This document shows positions 6,123 to 12,377 of a DNA stretch of 12,377 nt, in pieces. The notes beneath the pieces were generated by a model that did not search any database, had not been told where the DNA came from, and worked only from the letters and a program-made list of their open reading frames with translations. A program made the translations under genes and the position numbers. This stretch comes from Deltaproteobacteria bacterium. Lineage in GTDB: Bacteria > Desulfobacterota > Desulfobacteria > Desulfobacterales > ETH-SRB1. Numbering within the stretch: position 1 is the first letter of the stretch; the number at the start of each line of letters is the position of its first letter. The stretch is from positions 1-12,377 of the forward strand of contig QMMZ01000018.1 in NCBI GenBank assembly GCA_003647525.1. Reading direction: 5' to 3'.

Positions 6123-7268
6123 CTAGAACTTGAATTGAGTTGACTGACGCCATGTATAATATGCAGCATCACGGAAATCATCAATGAGATGATGCGTGAA
6201 TTCAAGCCCACATTTATCAAAGAATCTTTCCCAGCCAATTCTTTCTGCCCAGTCACCCATACGCTCGTACTTATTGGCATCATTTGAATAAGCATCAACC
6301 ATTCTCTTGATTGTCTCGGTCAAGGTTGGCCAGCGAGGCTGTTCATTAGGAATAAATGCCACAACAACCTTTGAGAACTTCGGCATGGAGATCCTGTTGG
6401 AAATCTTACCACCTGCCATGATAACGATTCCGTCGCCTTCTGTGTCTGCAAGAGGCATTGATGGACACATTGTGTAGCAGTTTCCACAGTACATACATCT
6501 TTCAGGGTTAACAGAAACAGCTTTTAGCTCTTTTCCTTCAAACTCGACTTTAGCCGGCTTGATTGCTGCGGTAGGACATGCTGCAACAGCCAGAGGAAGC
6601 TCGCACATTTTGTCAATATATTCAACATCAATCATTGGCGGTTTGCGGTGATATCCAAGAATTGCGATATCTGAGCAGTGAACAGCGCCGCACATGTTAA
6701 GGCAGCAAGCCATGGATACACGAACTTTAGCCGGTAGCTTCATATCTGTAAACTGGTCAAAAAGAACATCCATAGTTGACTTTACTGTGCCCGATGCATC
6801 AGTTGCCGGTGTATGGCAGTGAATCCATCCCTGGGTATGAACTATGTTGGTGATGCCGGCGCCGGTACCTCCAATGGGGAACTTTTGACTTCCACCGTTG
6901 AATTTTCTGCTGGCAAGATCTTGTTTTAAAGGCTCAACTTTTTCTTTGCTGTCCACCATGAATTCAATGTTGTTTCTGGTGGTGAACCTCAGGTGTCCGT
7001 CGCAGTGTTTATCAGCTATATCGCATATTTCACGGACATGCGTTATACTCATGAAACGACAACCACCTACTCTTATTGTATAAACTTCATCACCTGTTTC
7101 TGAAACATGCACCAGAATGCCTGGTTCCAATATTTCATGATACAGCCATTTACCCTTATTTGCCGCAATAACCGGAGGGTAAAATTGATCAAACTTTTTT
7201 GGACCGATGTCGGTTATTCTGTCTGCCATCGGTTTGTCAGGATTGTAACCTGAAGATATAAATGCCAT
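6123..7268 (-). CDS. dsrB: Dissimilatory sulfite reductase beta subunit
   Basis: A 381-residue catalytic subunit of the cytoplasmic alpha2beta2 enzyme reducing sulfite in the terminal steps of sulfate respiration, passing sulfur to DsrC. Siroheme-[4Fe-4S] ligands are present as Cys151 ([12 protein letters not shown]), Cys188, Cys189 and Cys193 ([12 protein letters not shown]). The inserted ferredoxin domain has Cys231 ([10 protein letters not shown]) plus Cys258, Cys261 and Cys264 ([13 protein letters not shown]). These positions agree with the numbering I recall for Desulfovibrio DsrB. The C-terminus ends in the usual [17 protein letters not shown] block. The start lies 14 nt after the dsrA stop with a strong GGGGGAGGAA ribosome-binding site, as expected for stoichiometric alpha and beta subunits. 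No lesions are seen. Confidence 0.98.
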   Translation of the reverse strand: MAFISSGYNPDKPMADRITDIGPKKFDQFYPPVIAANKGKWLYHEILEPGILVHVSETGDEVYTIRVGGCRFMSITHVREICDIADKHCDGHLRFTTRNNIEFMVDSKEKVEPLKQDLASRKFNGGSQKFPIGGTGAGITNIVHTQGWIHCHTPATDASGTVKSTMDVLFDQFTDMKLPAKVRVSMACCLNMCGAVHCSDIAILGYHRKPPMIDVEYIDKMCELPLAVAACPTAAIKPAKVEFEGKELKAVSVNPERCMYCGNCYTMCPSMPLADTEGDGIVIMAGGKISNRISMPKFSKVVVAFIPNEQPRWPTLTETIKRMVDAYSNDANKYERMGDWAERIGWERFFDKCGLEFTHHLIDDFRDAAYYTWRQSTQFKF

Positions 7269-7282
7269 GGTATTCCTCCCCC

Positions 7283-8599
7283 CTATCTCTGATGGTATTT
7301 TCTAAATTCATTGATATCTCGTGTCCATCCACCCGGAACTTCCTCTTCTTTCCAGAATACATACGGGTTAGAACGCGGCTCTTGAACATGCTGCGCCATT
7401 GCTTTAATGCCTGTTACTTCAAGCAGCTTCTGGAAACTCTGACGCCTGATTAATTCGCCGAGACGCTCGCGGTTCTTGCCTTCTTCCATCCACCACTCCC
7501 AGATTGGCTCAATTATATTCTCTTTGATCTCAGTATAAGGTTCTTCAATCTTGATAAAAGGAACAAGCATGGTGCCCATCTGTGCACCATCAAGAATCGG
7601 GGCTTTGGCGCCGGCGCATAAAGTTGCGCCTTTATCCAGGCCTGGCCTTAAGGCTCTCGGCATTACGTTAATACAGTGCATACATCTGGTGCATTCTTTG
7701 GTGTTGATCTCGAGTTTTCCATTTTCATATCTCATGCAGTTTGTTGGACAAATATCAATAACTTCTTTCTGGATATCAAACGGACCCCAGTCGCGACCCG
7801 CATGAGCACCTGCGTTTGGAGGAATTTCACCGCCGACATATGCCTTTACCGCTTCCTGATCAATACGGATATCATCACGCCATGTACCGATAAAGGACAA
7901 GTCTGAACGCGCAATAGATGCAACACAGCAGTTGGAGCATCCGTCAAATTTGAATTTAAACTTATAGGGAAAAGCAGGACGATGAAGCTCATCCTGATAT
8001 TCATTGGTCATGTGATGACAGATTGCCTGTGTATCAAAGCAGGCAAATTCACAGCGTGAAGTCCCAAGACAGCAGGAAGGAGTTCGCAGGTTTGAACCGG
8101 AACCGCCAAGATCTGTGTCCATCTTGTGGGTTAAGTCATAGAAGACTTCTTCCAACTGGGGTGTTGTTGTGCCTAAAAGAACGATATCACCGGTAGCGCC
8201 ATGAAAGTTGGTCAAACCGCTTCCGCGCAGTTCCCAGATATCCATAAGATCTCTCAGGAATTTTGTTGTATAGTATTTACCTGAGGGCTGGTTCACGCGC
8301 ATGGTATGGAAATGAGCAACGCCCGGGAACATCTCCGGCTGATCGCAGTATCTTCCGATAACGCCTCCGCCATAGCCGAATACACCGACTATTCCGCCGT
8401 GTTTCCAGTGAGTTCTTCCATGTTTGTATGAAAGCTCAAGTACTCCCAGAAGATCATCACAGACATCCTGGGGTATCTGGTAGTCTATACCATTTTCATT
8501 TTTTGCCCTTGATTCAGCCTCTTGCTTTAAATCGGACACAAAGCTTGGCCACGGACCAGATTCAAGCTGGTCAATCATAGGAGTTTCGTGTTTCGCCAT
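7283..8599 (-). CDS. dsrA: Dissimilatory sulfite reductase alpha subunit
   Basis: A 438-residue alpha subunit that pairs with DsrB. The siroheme-[4Fe-4S] cluster motif is complete: Cys177 and Cys183 (SCCLGTSRC) and Cys221 and Cys225 (GCSNCCVAS), the same positions as I recall for Desulfovibrio vulgaris DsrA. A ferredoxin-like insert has Cys284 (ICPTNCM) with Cys303, Cys306 and Cys309 (CTRCMHC, followed by MPRAL). The N-terminus MAKHETP and the block [18 protein letters not shown] are typical. The ribosome-binding site GGAGGTAA precedes the ATG by a few bases. A leader of roughly 200 nt and a promoter-like TTGACA box lie upstream. This is the first gene of dsrABDN and is expected to be very highly expressed. 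Confidence 0.98.
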   Translation of the reverse strand: MAKHETPMIDQLESGPWPSFVSDLKQEAESRAKNENGIDYQIPQDVCDDLLGVLELSYKHGRTHWKHGGIVGVFGYGGGVIGRYCDQPEMFPGVAHFHTMRVNQPSGKYYTTKFLRDLMDIWELRGSGLTNFHGATGDIVLLGTTTPQLEEVFYDLTHKMDTDLGGSGSNLRTPSCCLGTSRCEFACFDTQAICHHMTNEYQDELHRPAFPYKFKFKFDGCSNCCVASIARSDLSFIGTWRDDIRIDQEAVKAYVGGEIPPNAGAHAGRDWGPFDIQKEVIDICPTNCMRYENGKLEINTKECTRCMHCINVMPRALRPGLDKGATLCAGAKAPILDGAQMGTMLVPFIKIEEPYTEIKENIIEPIWEWWMEEGKNRERLGELIRRQSFQKLLEVTGIKAMAQHVQEPRSNPYVFWKEEEVPGGWTRDINEFRKYHQR

Positions 8600-8813
8600 A
8601 GTCTTACCTCCGTTTTTTGTAATAATTAACTATTCTGACTAATAACTATTAACTTTTTGACTAATAAATACTTTCCCAATACAGAATTGTTAGAGTCACC
8701 TCCTCTCAACTATCTTTTCAATTAGAAATAAATTCTATTGATTTTATTGATTTTATTGATTTTATTGATTTTTTAAGGTTATATTATATATAGTTAACCC
8801 ATTTAAGTCTAAG
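8600..8813 (-). promoter_or_regulatory. Long AT-rich 5' leader of the dsr operon
   Basis: About 200 nt lie between the predicted promoter and the dsrA start with no ORF. The leader holds an imperfect 20-nt direct repeat (8625-8645 and 8648-8667, each ATTAACT..GACTAATAA), four exact copies of a 9-mer (8737-8772), and one arm of an AT-rich inverted repeat. I see no known riboswitch or leader-peptide signature. Its extent depends on the predicted promoter. Confidence 0.45.
8737..8772. repeat. Tandem 9-mer repeat in the dsrA leader
   Basis: Four exact head-to-tail copies of ATTGATTTT (AAAATCAAT in the dsr transcript) span 36 bp. Such an array can change length by slippage; the copies lie between promoter and ribosome-binding site, outside any coding frame. 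Confidence 0.85.
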
Positions 8814-8823
8814 TATATATAAT
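8783..8823. promoter_or_regulatory. AT-rich inverted repeat overlapping the dsr promoter -10 region
   Basis: ATTATATATA (8783-8792) and TATATATAAT (8814-8823) form a perfect 10-bp inverted repeat with a 21-nt spacer. One arm covers the predicted -10 box and the other lies just inside the transcript. It may be an operator or early-leader stem, but the composition is so AT-rich that chance is a real alternative. Confidence 0.3.
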
Positions 8824-8842
8824 CAATCTTGTGCTTTGTCAA
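8814..8842 (-). promoter_or_regulatory. Putative sigma70-type promoter of dsrABDN
   Basis: On the - strand a consensus -35 TTGACA (8842-8837) is followed after exactly 17 nt by TATATA (8819-8814); a slightly better -10, TATACT (8817-8812), lies at 19-nt spacing. It is placed between the terminator-like hairpin at 8912-8953 and dsrA, which suits an independently transcribed operon. Transcription would start near 8805. Confidence 0.6.
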
Positions 8843-8911
8843 CAAAAAAGGAATATAGGATATACGGAAGGGATTACGAGTCACGCAAGGAAACGATATA
8901 TTATAAAACTA

Positions 8912-8953
8912 AAATAGCCTTGCATGGCCATTTGCGAGGCCGGAAGGCTATTT
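8912..8953 (-). terminator. Hairpin downstream of tRNA-Leu, probable terminator of the rapZ-tRNA unit
   Basis: AAATAGCCTT (8912-8921) pairs perfectly with 8944-8953, and GGCC at 8926-8929 pairs with 8938-8941 inside it, across an internal loop. On the - strand the stem is followed by TAGTTTTATAAT, a moderate T-rich tract. Its place between tRNA-Leu and the dsr promoter suggests it ends the upstream transcript, though a repeat origin is also possible. Confidence 0.45.
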
Positions 8954-8975
8954 ACAAAAATAACTTCTAATAATT

Positions 8976-9070
8976 TATAGACTTTCAGATAATTAATTTC
9001 ACAAGGCCAGAAGGAGGAAGGCATATTAGTTATACGTCGACGACTGAAATTATTTATCTGAAAGTCTATA
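8976..9070. repeat. Large stem-loop element (26-bp inverted repeat) abutting tRNA-Leu
   Basis: Bases 8976-9001 pair with 9045-9070 at 25 of 26 positions (single T-T mismatch at 8993/9053). The 43-nt spacer contains the perfect palindrome CGTCGACG (9035-9042) and a purine-rich GAAGGAGGAAGG segment. The repeat ends 2 nt from the tRNA 3' CCA. No coding sequence is convincing here. It may be a fold-back mobile repeat that settled beside the tRNA, or a structure of the tRNA precursor trailer. Confidence 0.7.
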
Positions 9071-9072
9071 GC

Positions 9073-9158
9073 TGGTGCCGAAGGCCGGACTTGAACCGGC
9101 ACGGGTCTCCCCACTACCCCCTCAAGATAGCGTGTCTACCAGGTTCCACCACTTCGGC
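9073..9158 (-). tRNA. tRNA-Leu, anticodon GAG
   Basis: An 86-nt type II tRNA read on the - strand. Acceptor GCCGAAG pairs with CTTCGGC. The D arm is GTGG-AACCTGGTAGA-CAC. The anticodon stem CTATC/GGTAG holds loop TTGAGGG, giving anticodon GAG (9123-9121), which reads CUU and CUC codons. A long variable arm TGGGGAGACCCGT is typical of tRNA-Leu. The T arm is GCCGG-TTCAAGT-CCGGC and CCA is encoded. The 5' end is one nucleotide after the secG stop, so it must be processed from the secG transcript. The secG-tRNA-Leu(GAG) order is also known in E. coli (secG-leuU). Confidence 0.97.
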
Positions 9159-9159
9159 A

Positions 9160-9573
9160 TTAGTTTTGAGAACTTTTCTCTGCCTGAGCTGGTGCGTCAT
9201 GCTGGGAGGTCTCCGGCTCTGAGGCTGGTGCTGTTTTTGTTGCTTCTTCTTTCTGCACTGGTTCCTGCGCCGGCAAGTTTTTCTCAGGCTCAGCATGCTG
9301 TTCTATTGGGGTTTTTGTGTCAATCATAATAGAATCCCCGGTTTTATTACCGGACATATACGCAAGCCCCAAAGATGTTAGCATAAATATTATAGCTGCC
9401 GCTGTTGTCGCTTTGGTTAAAAAAGTTGACGCACCTGTACTTCCGAAAAGAGTCTGACTGGAACCGCCTCCAAAAGCAGCCCCCATATCAGCCCCTTTTC
9501 CTGTCTGCAGCAAAACGATCATAATTAAAGCTATACAGACTATGACATGTATTATTATTAATAATAGTGACAT
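9160..9573 (-). CDS. secG: Protein-export membrane protein SecG
   Basis: A 137-residue subunit of the SecYEG translocon in the inner membrane, where it supports SecA-driven translocation. There are two transmembrane helices, about residues 2-22 and 54-73. Between them lies the diagnostic loop LLQTGKGADMGAAFGGG (21-37) and the TLFGSTGASTFLTKAT stretch. After the second helix there is a long hydrophilic tail (about 60 residues) rich in Glu, Lys, Pro, Ala and Gln, which makes the protein longer than E. coli SecG (about 110) but is of a kind seen in related bacteria. An AAGGT ribosome-binding site overlaps the tpiA stop, and only 7 nt separate the genes. The stop is followed after one base by tRNA-Leu. 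Confidence 0.95.
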   Translation of the reverse strand: MSLLLIIIHVIVCIALIMIVLLQTGKGADMGAAFGGGSSQTLFGSTGASTFLTKATTAAAIIFMLTSLGLAYMSGNKTGDSIMIDTKTPIEQHAEPEKNLPAQEPVQKEEATKTAPASEPETSQHDAPAQAEKSSQN

Positions 9574-9580
9574 ATTACCT

Positions 9581-10348
9581 TTATATATTGTAACCTAAAT
9601 TGACAATCTTACTGAGAGTTTCAGGATTCAGGCTTGCTCCTCCGACAAGTGCTCCATCAATATCAGGCATTGCCATAAGTTCTGAAATATTGCCGGGGTT
9701 TACACTTCCTCCATACAGTATTCTGATGGAACTGGAAAGCCTGTTTCCAAATTCTTTTTCAATTAAAGAACGCAAAAATAAATGAACCTCCTGAGCCTGT
9801 TCTTTTGTTGCTGTTTTGCCTGTTCCTATTGCCCATACAGGTTCATATGCTATGACTATTGTCTCAAGGTCATCCAGAGAAAAATCTTCTAACCCCTTTT
9901 TTAACTGTTTGTCAAGTACAGAAAATGTATAATCCGATCCCCGTTCTTTTTCAGATTCTCCAACGCATACAATTGGTATTAATCCAACTCCTAATGCAGC
10001 CCTGATTTTTTTGTTGACAGTATCGTCGGTCTCGCCAAAATACTGCCGCCGTTCTGAATGACCTATGATTACATATTTACATCCTGCTGATACAAGCATA
10101 CCGGGTGATATTTCTCCTGTATAGGCACCCTCTTTTTCCCAGAAAAGATTCTGTGCACCAAGCGAAATACAGCTCTCCCTGATAATATCTGATACAGAGG
10201 AAAGCGCTGTAAACGGAGGTGCAATCATAACATCTTTCCCAATAGTTCCAGCTAAAAGTTTTACAAGCTGTTCTGATGTCTCAACAGCTTCGGAAATTGT
10301 TTTAAACATCTTCCAGTTTCCGGCAATAAAAGGTCGGCGTTTTTGCAT
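9581..10348 (-). CDS. tpiA: Triosephosphate isomerase
   Basis: A 255-residue cytoplasmic TIM-barrel enzyme interconverting dihydroxyacetone phosphate and glyceraldehyde 3-phosphate in glycolysis and gluconeogenesis. Catalytic residues are all in place: Asn11 and Lys13 in GNWKM, His97 in IIGHSERR, and Glu169 in AYEPVWAIGTGKTA, whose latter part is the flexible loop 6. The phosphate-binding YGGSVNPGN and GGASL motifs follow near the C-terminus. Length is normal. A good AAGGAG ribosome-binding site precedes the ATG. It is 65 nt downstream of gap with a GC hairpin between, and 7 nt upstream of secG; the tpiA-secG pairing is common in bacteria. Confidence 0.98.
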   Translation of the reverse strand: MQKRRPFIAGNWKMFKTISEAVETSEQLVKLLAGTIGKDVMIAPPFTALSSVSDIIRESCISLGAQNLFWEKEGAYTGEISPGMLVSAGCKYVIIGHSERRQYFGETDDTVNKKIRAALGVGLIPIVCVGESEKERGSDYTFSVLDKQLKKGLEDFSLDDLETIVIAYEPVWAIGTGKTATKEQAQEVHLFLRSLIEKEFGNRLSSSIRILYGGSVNPGNISELMAMPDIDGALVGGASLNPETLSKIVNLGYNI

Positions 10349-10374
10349 TTATTCGACTCCTTATAAATGAACTG

Positions 10375-10394
10375 CCCCGCATCAAGTTGCGGGG
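10375..10394 (-). promoter_or_regulatory. Hairpin in the gap-tpiA intergenic region
   Basis: CCCCGCA (10375-10381) pairs with TGCGGGG (10388-10394), seven bp with a 6-nt loop. No T-run follows on the - strand (CAGTTCATTT), so it is more likely an mRNA processing or stabilising hairpin, allowing different gap and tpiA levels from one transcript, than a terminator. Confidence 0.45.
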
Positions 10395-10413
10395 AATTAA
10401 ACCCTAAAACAGA

Positions 10414-11418
10414 TTAAAGTTGCGATCCAATCATAGCTGCCAGATCCACCATCCTGTTTGAGTATCCTGCTTCATTGTCATACCATGAGAGCAGTTTAAC
10501 CATGTCATCTACTACCTGAGTTGTTTCAGAATCAACAATGGAAGACAACGTCGATCCGTTGAAATCAGAAGATACAAGCGGAATATCGCAATATCCAAGT
10601 ATGCCTGAAAGAGCTCCTTCAGAAGCGCTTTTGAGGGCCTGGTTTATATCGGAAACCGTAACTCCTGATTTTTCAACGGTCGCCACAAAATCAACAATAG
10701 AAACATTCGGTGTAGGAACTCGAACAGCGAGCCCGTTTAGCTTGCCTTCCAGTTCCGGCAGTACAAGAGATACTGCTTTTGCAGCACCGGTTGTCGTTGG
10801 AATCATGGAAAGGGCTGCGGCCCTGGCCCTTCGAAGGTCCTTGTGCGGGAAATCAATAAGGCGCTGATCACCTGTATAAGAATGTATGGTAGTCATTAGC
10901 CCGCATTTTATGCCAAAATTCTCAAGAAGCACCTTGGCAACCGGCGCAAGACAATTTGTGGTACACGAAGCATTTGATATTATATGATGTTGCCTGGGGT
11001 CATACTGGTTTGAGTTTACACCCATTACAATTGTAATATCAGGTTCTTTGGCAGGAGCGGATATTATAACCTTTCGTGCCCCTGCAGCAAGATGCTTTGA
11101 AGCATTTTCGTGATCTCTGAACAGGCCGGTACATTCTGCAACAATATCAACATCAAGCTCTTTCCATCTCAGTTGCTCAGGATCCCTGATTGACGTAAAA
11201 GCAACAGGCCTGCCGTCAACCTCAATTGAATCCTCTTTTGCTTTAACTTCTTTACCAAGATTTCCATGAACTGAGTCATAACTTAGAAGATGAGCCATTG
11301 TGGCTGAATCAGTGAGGTCATTAATAGCCACAACTTCAATGTCAGGATGATTCATTGCAACCCTGAATATCAGTCTCCCAATCCTTCCAAAACCGTTTAT
11401 TCCTAATTTAATGCTCAT
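10414..11418 (-). CDS. gap: Glyceraldehyde-3-phosphate dehydrogenase, type I
   Basis: A 334-residue enzyme oxidising glyceraldehyde 3-phosphate to 1,3-bisphosphoglycerate with NAD. The Rossmann motif GINGFGRIGR is at residues 7-16, and NDLTD (33-37) keeps the Asp34 typical of NAD-specific enzymes. The active site is SNASCTTNC with nucleophile Cys152, and the partner His179 lies in TTIHSYTGDQ. RRARAAALSMIPTTTGAAKAV and the C-terminal SWYDNEAGYSNR are intact. Length is standard. In a sulfate reducer it may serve mainly gluconeogenesis, but direction cannot be read from sequence. It is followed by tpiA after 65 nt and preceded by the PTS IIA gene after 36 nt; the ribosome-binding site is weak (AAGGATA). 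Confidence 0.98.
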   Translation of the reverse strand: MSIKLGINGFGRIGRLIFRVAMNHPDIEVVAINDLTDSATMAHLLSYDSVHGNLGKEVKAKEDSIEVDGRPVAFTSIRDPEQLRWKELDVDIVAECTGLFRDHENASKHLAAGARKVIISAPAKEPDITIVMGVNSNQYDPRQHHIISNASCTTNCLAPVAKVLLENFGIKCGLMTTIHSYTGDQRLIDFPHKDLRRARAAALSMIPTTTGAAKAVSLVLPELEGKLNGLAVRVPTPNVSIVDFVATVEKSGVTVSDINQALKSASEGALSGILGYCDIPLVSSDFNGSTLSSIVDSETTQVVDDMVKLLSWYDNEAGYSNRMVDLAAMIGSQL

Positions 11419-11454
11419 AATATCCTTTATTCTTGTTTAACATATTAATAAAGT

Positions 11455-11868
11455 TTATCTCCGCTTGTTTCCTTTTAAAATTCCGCTTGCCAGAGATATG
11501 CTCTTTTTACCAAAAGCCTCCAGGTTTACTACAAGACTGCTCAACTCTTCATCATCTCGAATATTGACTGCTCTTATCAAAATCGGGAGGTTTACCCCGG
11601 ATAATACTTCCACATGTCCTTCTTCAAGAAATGAATAGCTTAAATTAGAAGGAGTTCCTCCAAACATATCTGTAAGAATTAATACACCTTTTTTCTGATC
11701 GACTTTTTTTATTCCTTCAAAAATTTTTTTTCGGAGAATTTCAGCGTTTTCGTTCAGATCTATTGAAACCGATACCATGGCCTCAGGCCTTTTTCCAAAA
11801 ATAAATTCTGCCGCATCTATTAATGCATCTCCAAGATCACAGTGTGTAGTTATAACTATACCTATCAT
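11455..11868 (-). CDS. PTS EIIA component, mannose family, probably regulatory
   Basis: A 137-residue single-domain EIIA of the mannose/sorbose family. The phosphorylatable residue is His9 in MIGIVITTHCDLGDAL, matching His10 of E. coli ManX. The conserved LTDMFGGTPSNLS (about 65-77) and SGVNLPIL blocks are present. No EIIB, EIIC or EIID transport partners are seen; instead it follows rapZ and precedes gap. In related bacteria such lone EIIA-Man proteins occur with rapZ, HPr and EI in regulatory phosphorelays not tied to sugar uptake, and that is the likely role here, though the signal and target are unknown. AGAAGGAG lies 4 nt before the ATG. The gap to rapZ is 35 nt. Confidence 0.9.
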   Translation of the reverse strand: MIGIVITTHCDLGDALIDAAEFIFGKRPEAMVSVSIDLNENAEILRKKIFEGIKKVDQKKGVLILTDMFGGTPSNLSYSFLEEGHVEVLSGVNLPILIRAVNIRDDEELSSLVVNLEAFGKKSISLASGILKGNKRR

Positions 11869-11903
11869 AAAACTCCTTCTCAGGTTTTGGTCGAGTGGGA
11901 ATG

Positions 11904-12377
11904 TTACAATCTTATATCTCTGTGTGTAATCCCAACCTGTTTACCTTGTTTATCAATATGTTCATATATGGTCTGAGCAATAGAGACGGAGCGATGCCGA
12001 CCACCTGTGCAACCAACTGCAATCTTTAAATAGGCCTTTCCTTCTTTTTCATATAAAGGTATTAAATAATCAAGTAAATCAAAATACTTCTCAAGAAATA
12101 TATGAGTTTCTTCATTATTCAAAACAAAATTTTTGACCTCTTCAGCTTCACCATCCAAGTCTTTCAGTTCAGGCACAAAATATGGATTCGCAAGAAAACG
12201 AACATCTATAGTAAGGTCAGCGCCATGAGGAGTGCCATATTTAAAACCAAAGGACTGGATATTTATCCTCATTGGTACCAGTTTCCTGCTTTTCTGCGCA
12301 ATATTGAAGACAATGGACTTCAGCTCGTGAACGTTACAGTGGGAAGTATCGATAATTCTGCCGGCTTTTTCTCTAAG
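11904..12377 (-). CDS. rapZ: RapZ family protein (RNase adapter / P-loop nucleotide-binding), 3' part
   Basis: The frame is open to the right edge, so the visible 157 residues are the C-terminal half; the ATG at 12272 is internal. The RapZ C-terminal domain is clear: SFGFKYGTPHGADLTIDVRFLANPYF and the anion-binding VGCTGGRHRSVSIA motif. The N-terminal Walker A kinase-like domain must lie outside the window. In E. coli RapZ binds the small RNA GlmZ and glucosamine-6-phosphate to control cell-wall precursor synthesis; whether a GlmZ-like RNA exists in this lineage is unknown, so the role here may differ. The family is commonly encoded with PTS genes, as here with an EIIA-Man protein 35 nt downstream. 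It appears to be upstream of the gap-tpiA-secG-tRNA genes in one transcription unit. Confidence 0.93.
   Translation of the reverse strand, partial: LREKAGRIIDTSHCNVHELKSIVFNIAQKSRKLVPMRINIQSFGFKYGTPHGADLTIDVRFLANPYFVPELKDLDGEAEEVKNFVLNNEETHIFLEKYFDLLDYLIPLYEKEGKAYLKIAVGCTGGRHRSVSIAQTIYEHIDKQGKQVGITHRDIRL

Noticed and set aside
7283..8599. Possible loss of a ferredoxin-cluster cysteine in DsrA (CTRCMHC followed by INVMP instead of xxxCP)
   Set aside because: This is the normal DsrA arrangement; the fourth ligand comes from Cys284 in the upstream CPTNC motif.
8881..9114. A 77-codon - strand open frame between tRNA-Leu and the dsr promoter
   Set aside because: Its start lies inside the tRNA and it runs through both stem-loops, so the frame is an accident of structured non-coding sequence.
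8976..9158. tRNA-associated integration site (attL/attR) of a genomic island
   Set aside because: No direct repeat of the tRNA 3' end is seen in the window, no integrase is present, and both sides carry core genes.
10375..10394. Intrinsic terminator between gap and tpiA
   Set aside because: The short GC stem has no T-run on the transcribed strand, and the downstream gene lies close behind.

Overview
The window looks like chromosomal core sequence from a sulfate-reducing member of the Desulfobacterota, probably Desulfobacteria/Desulfobacterales. The evidence is a reductive-type dsrA-dsrB-dsrD-dsrN cluster, a periplasmic tetraheme class III cytochrome c3, and AT-rich intergenic regions packed with small palindromic repeats. 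No phage, transposase, CRISPR or toxin genes are visible. The genus cannot be fixed from this sequence alone.

Left part (1-4139, + strand): the 3' end of rmuC overlaps mltA, a lytic transglycosylase lipoprotein, by 4 nt. After a repeat-filled gap comes the tatB-tatC pair (8 nt overlap), then another repeat-bearing gap, then a cytochrome c3 gene with its own probable promoter and a very strong terminator (4165-4203).

Middle (4363-8599, - strand): dsrA, dsrB, dsrD and dsrN run leftwards as one unit. DsrAB is the siroheme sulfite reductase of the last step of sulfate respiration. DsrD is its small winged-helix partner, and DsrN is the CbiA-type amidase thought to convert siroheme into the siroamide found in DsrAB. 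A sigma70-like promoter lies about 215-245 nt upstream of dsrA, giving a long AT-rich leader with tandem repeats. A stable hairpin separates dsrAB from dsrDN.

Right part (9073-12377, - strand): the 3' half of rapZ, an EIIA-Man-family PTS protein, gap, tpiA, secG and tRNA-Leu(GAG) form a tightly packed leftward unit. The secG stop codon and the tRNA are separated by one nucleotide. This unit joins two glycolytic/gluconeogenic enzymes, a regulatory-type PTS module, a Sec translocon subunit and a tRNA.

The protein genes are recognisable families. The least explained material is intergenic. Two composite palindromic elements (2104-2323 and 4204-4365) share nearly identical outer arms but carry different heptad-repeat cores. 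A two-hairpin interspersed repeat lies at 3471-3546. A 26-bp inverted repeat (25/26 paired) abuts the 3' end of the tRNA. The dsrA leader carries tandem repeats. A perfect 12-bp palindrome lies just upstream of the cytochrome c3 promoter.
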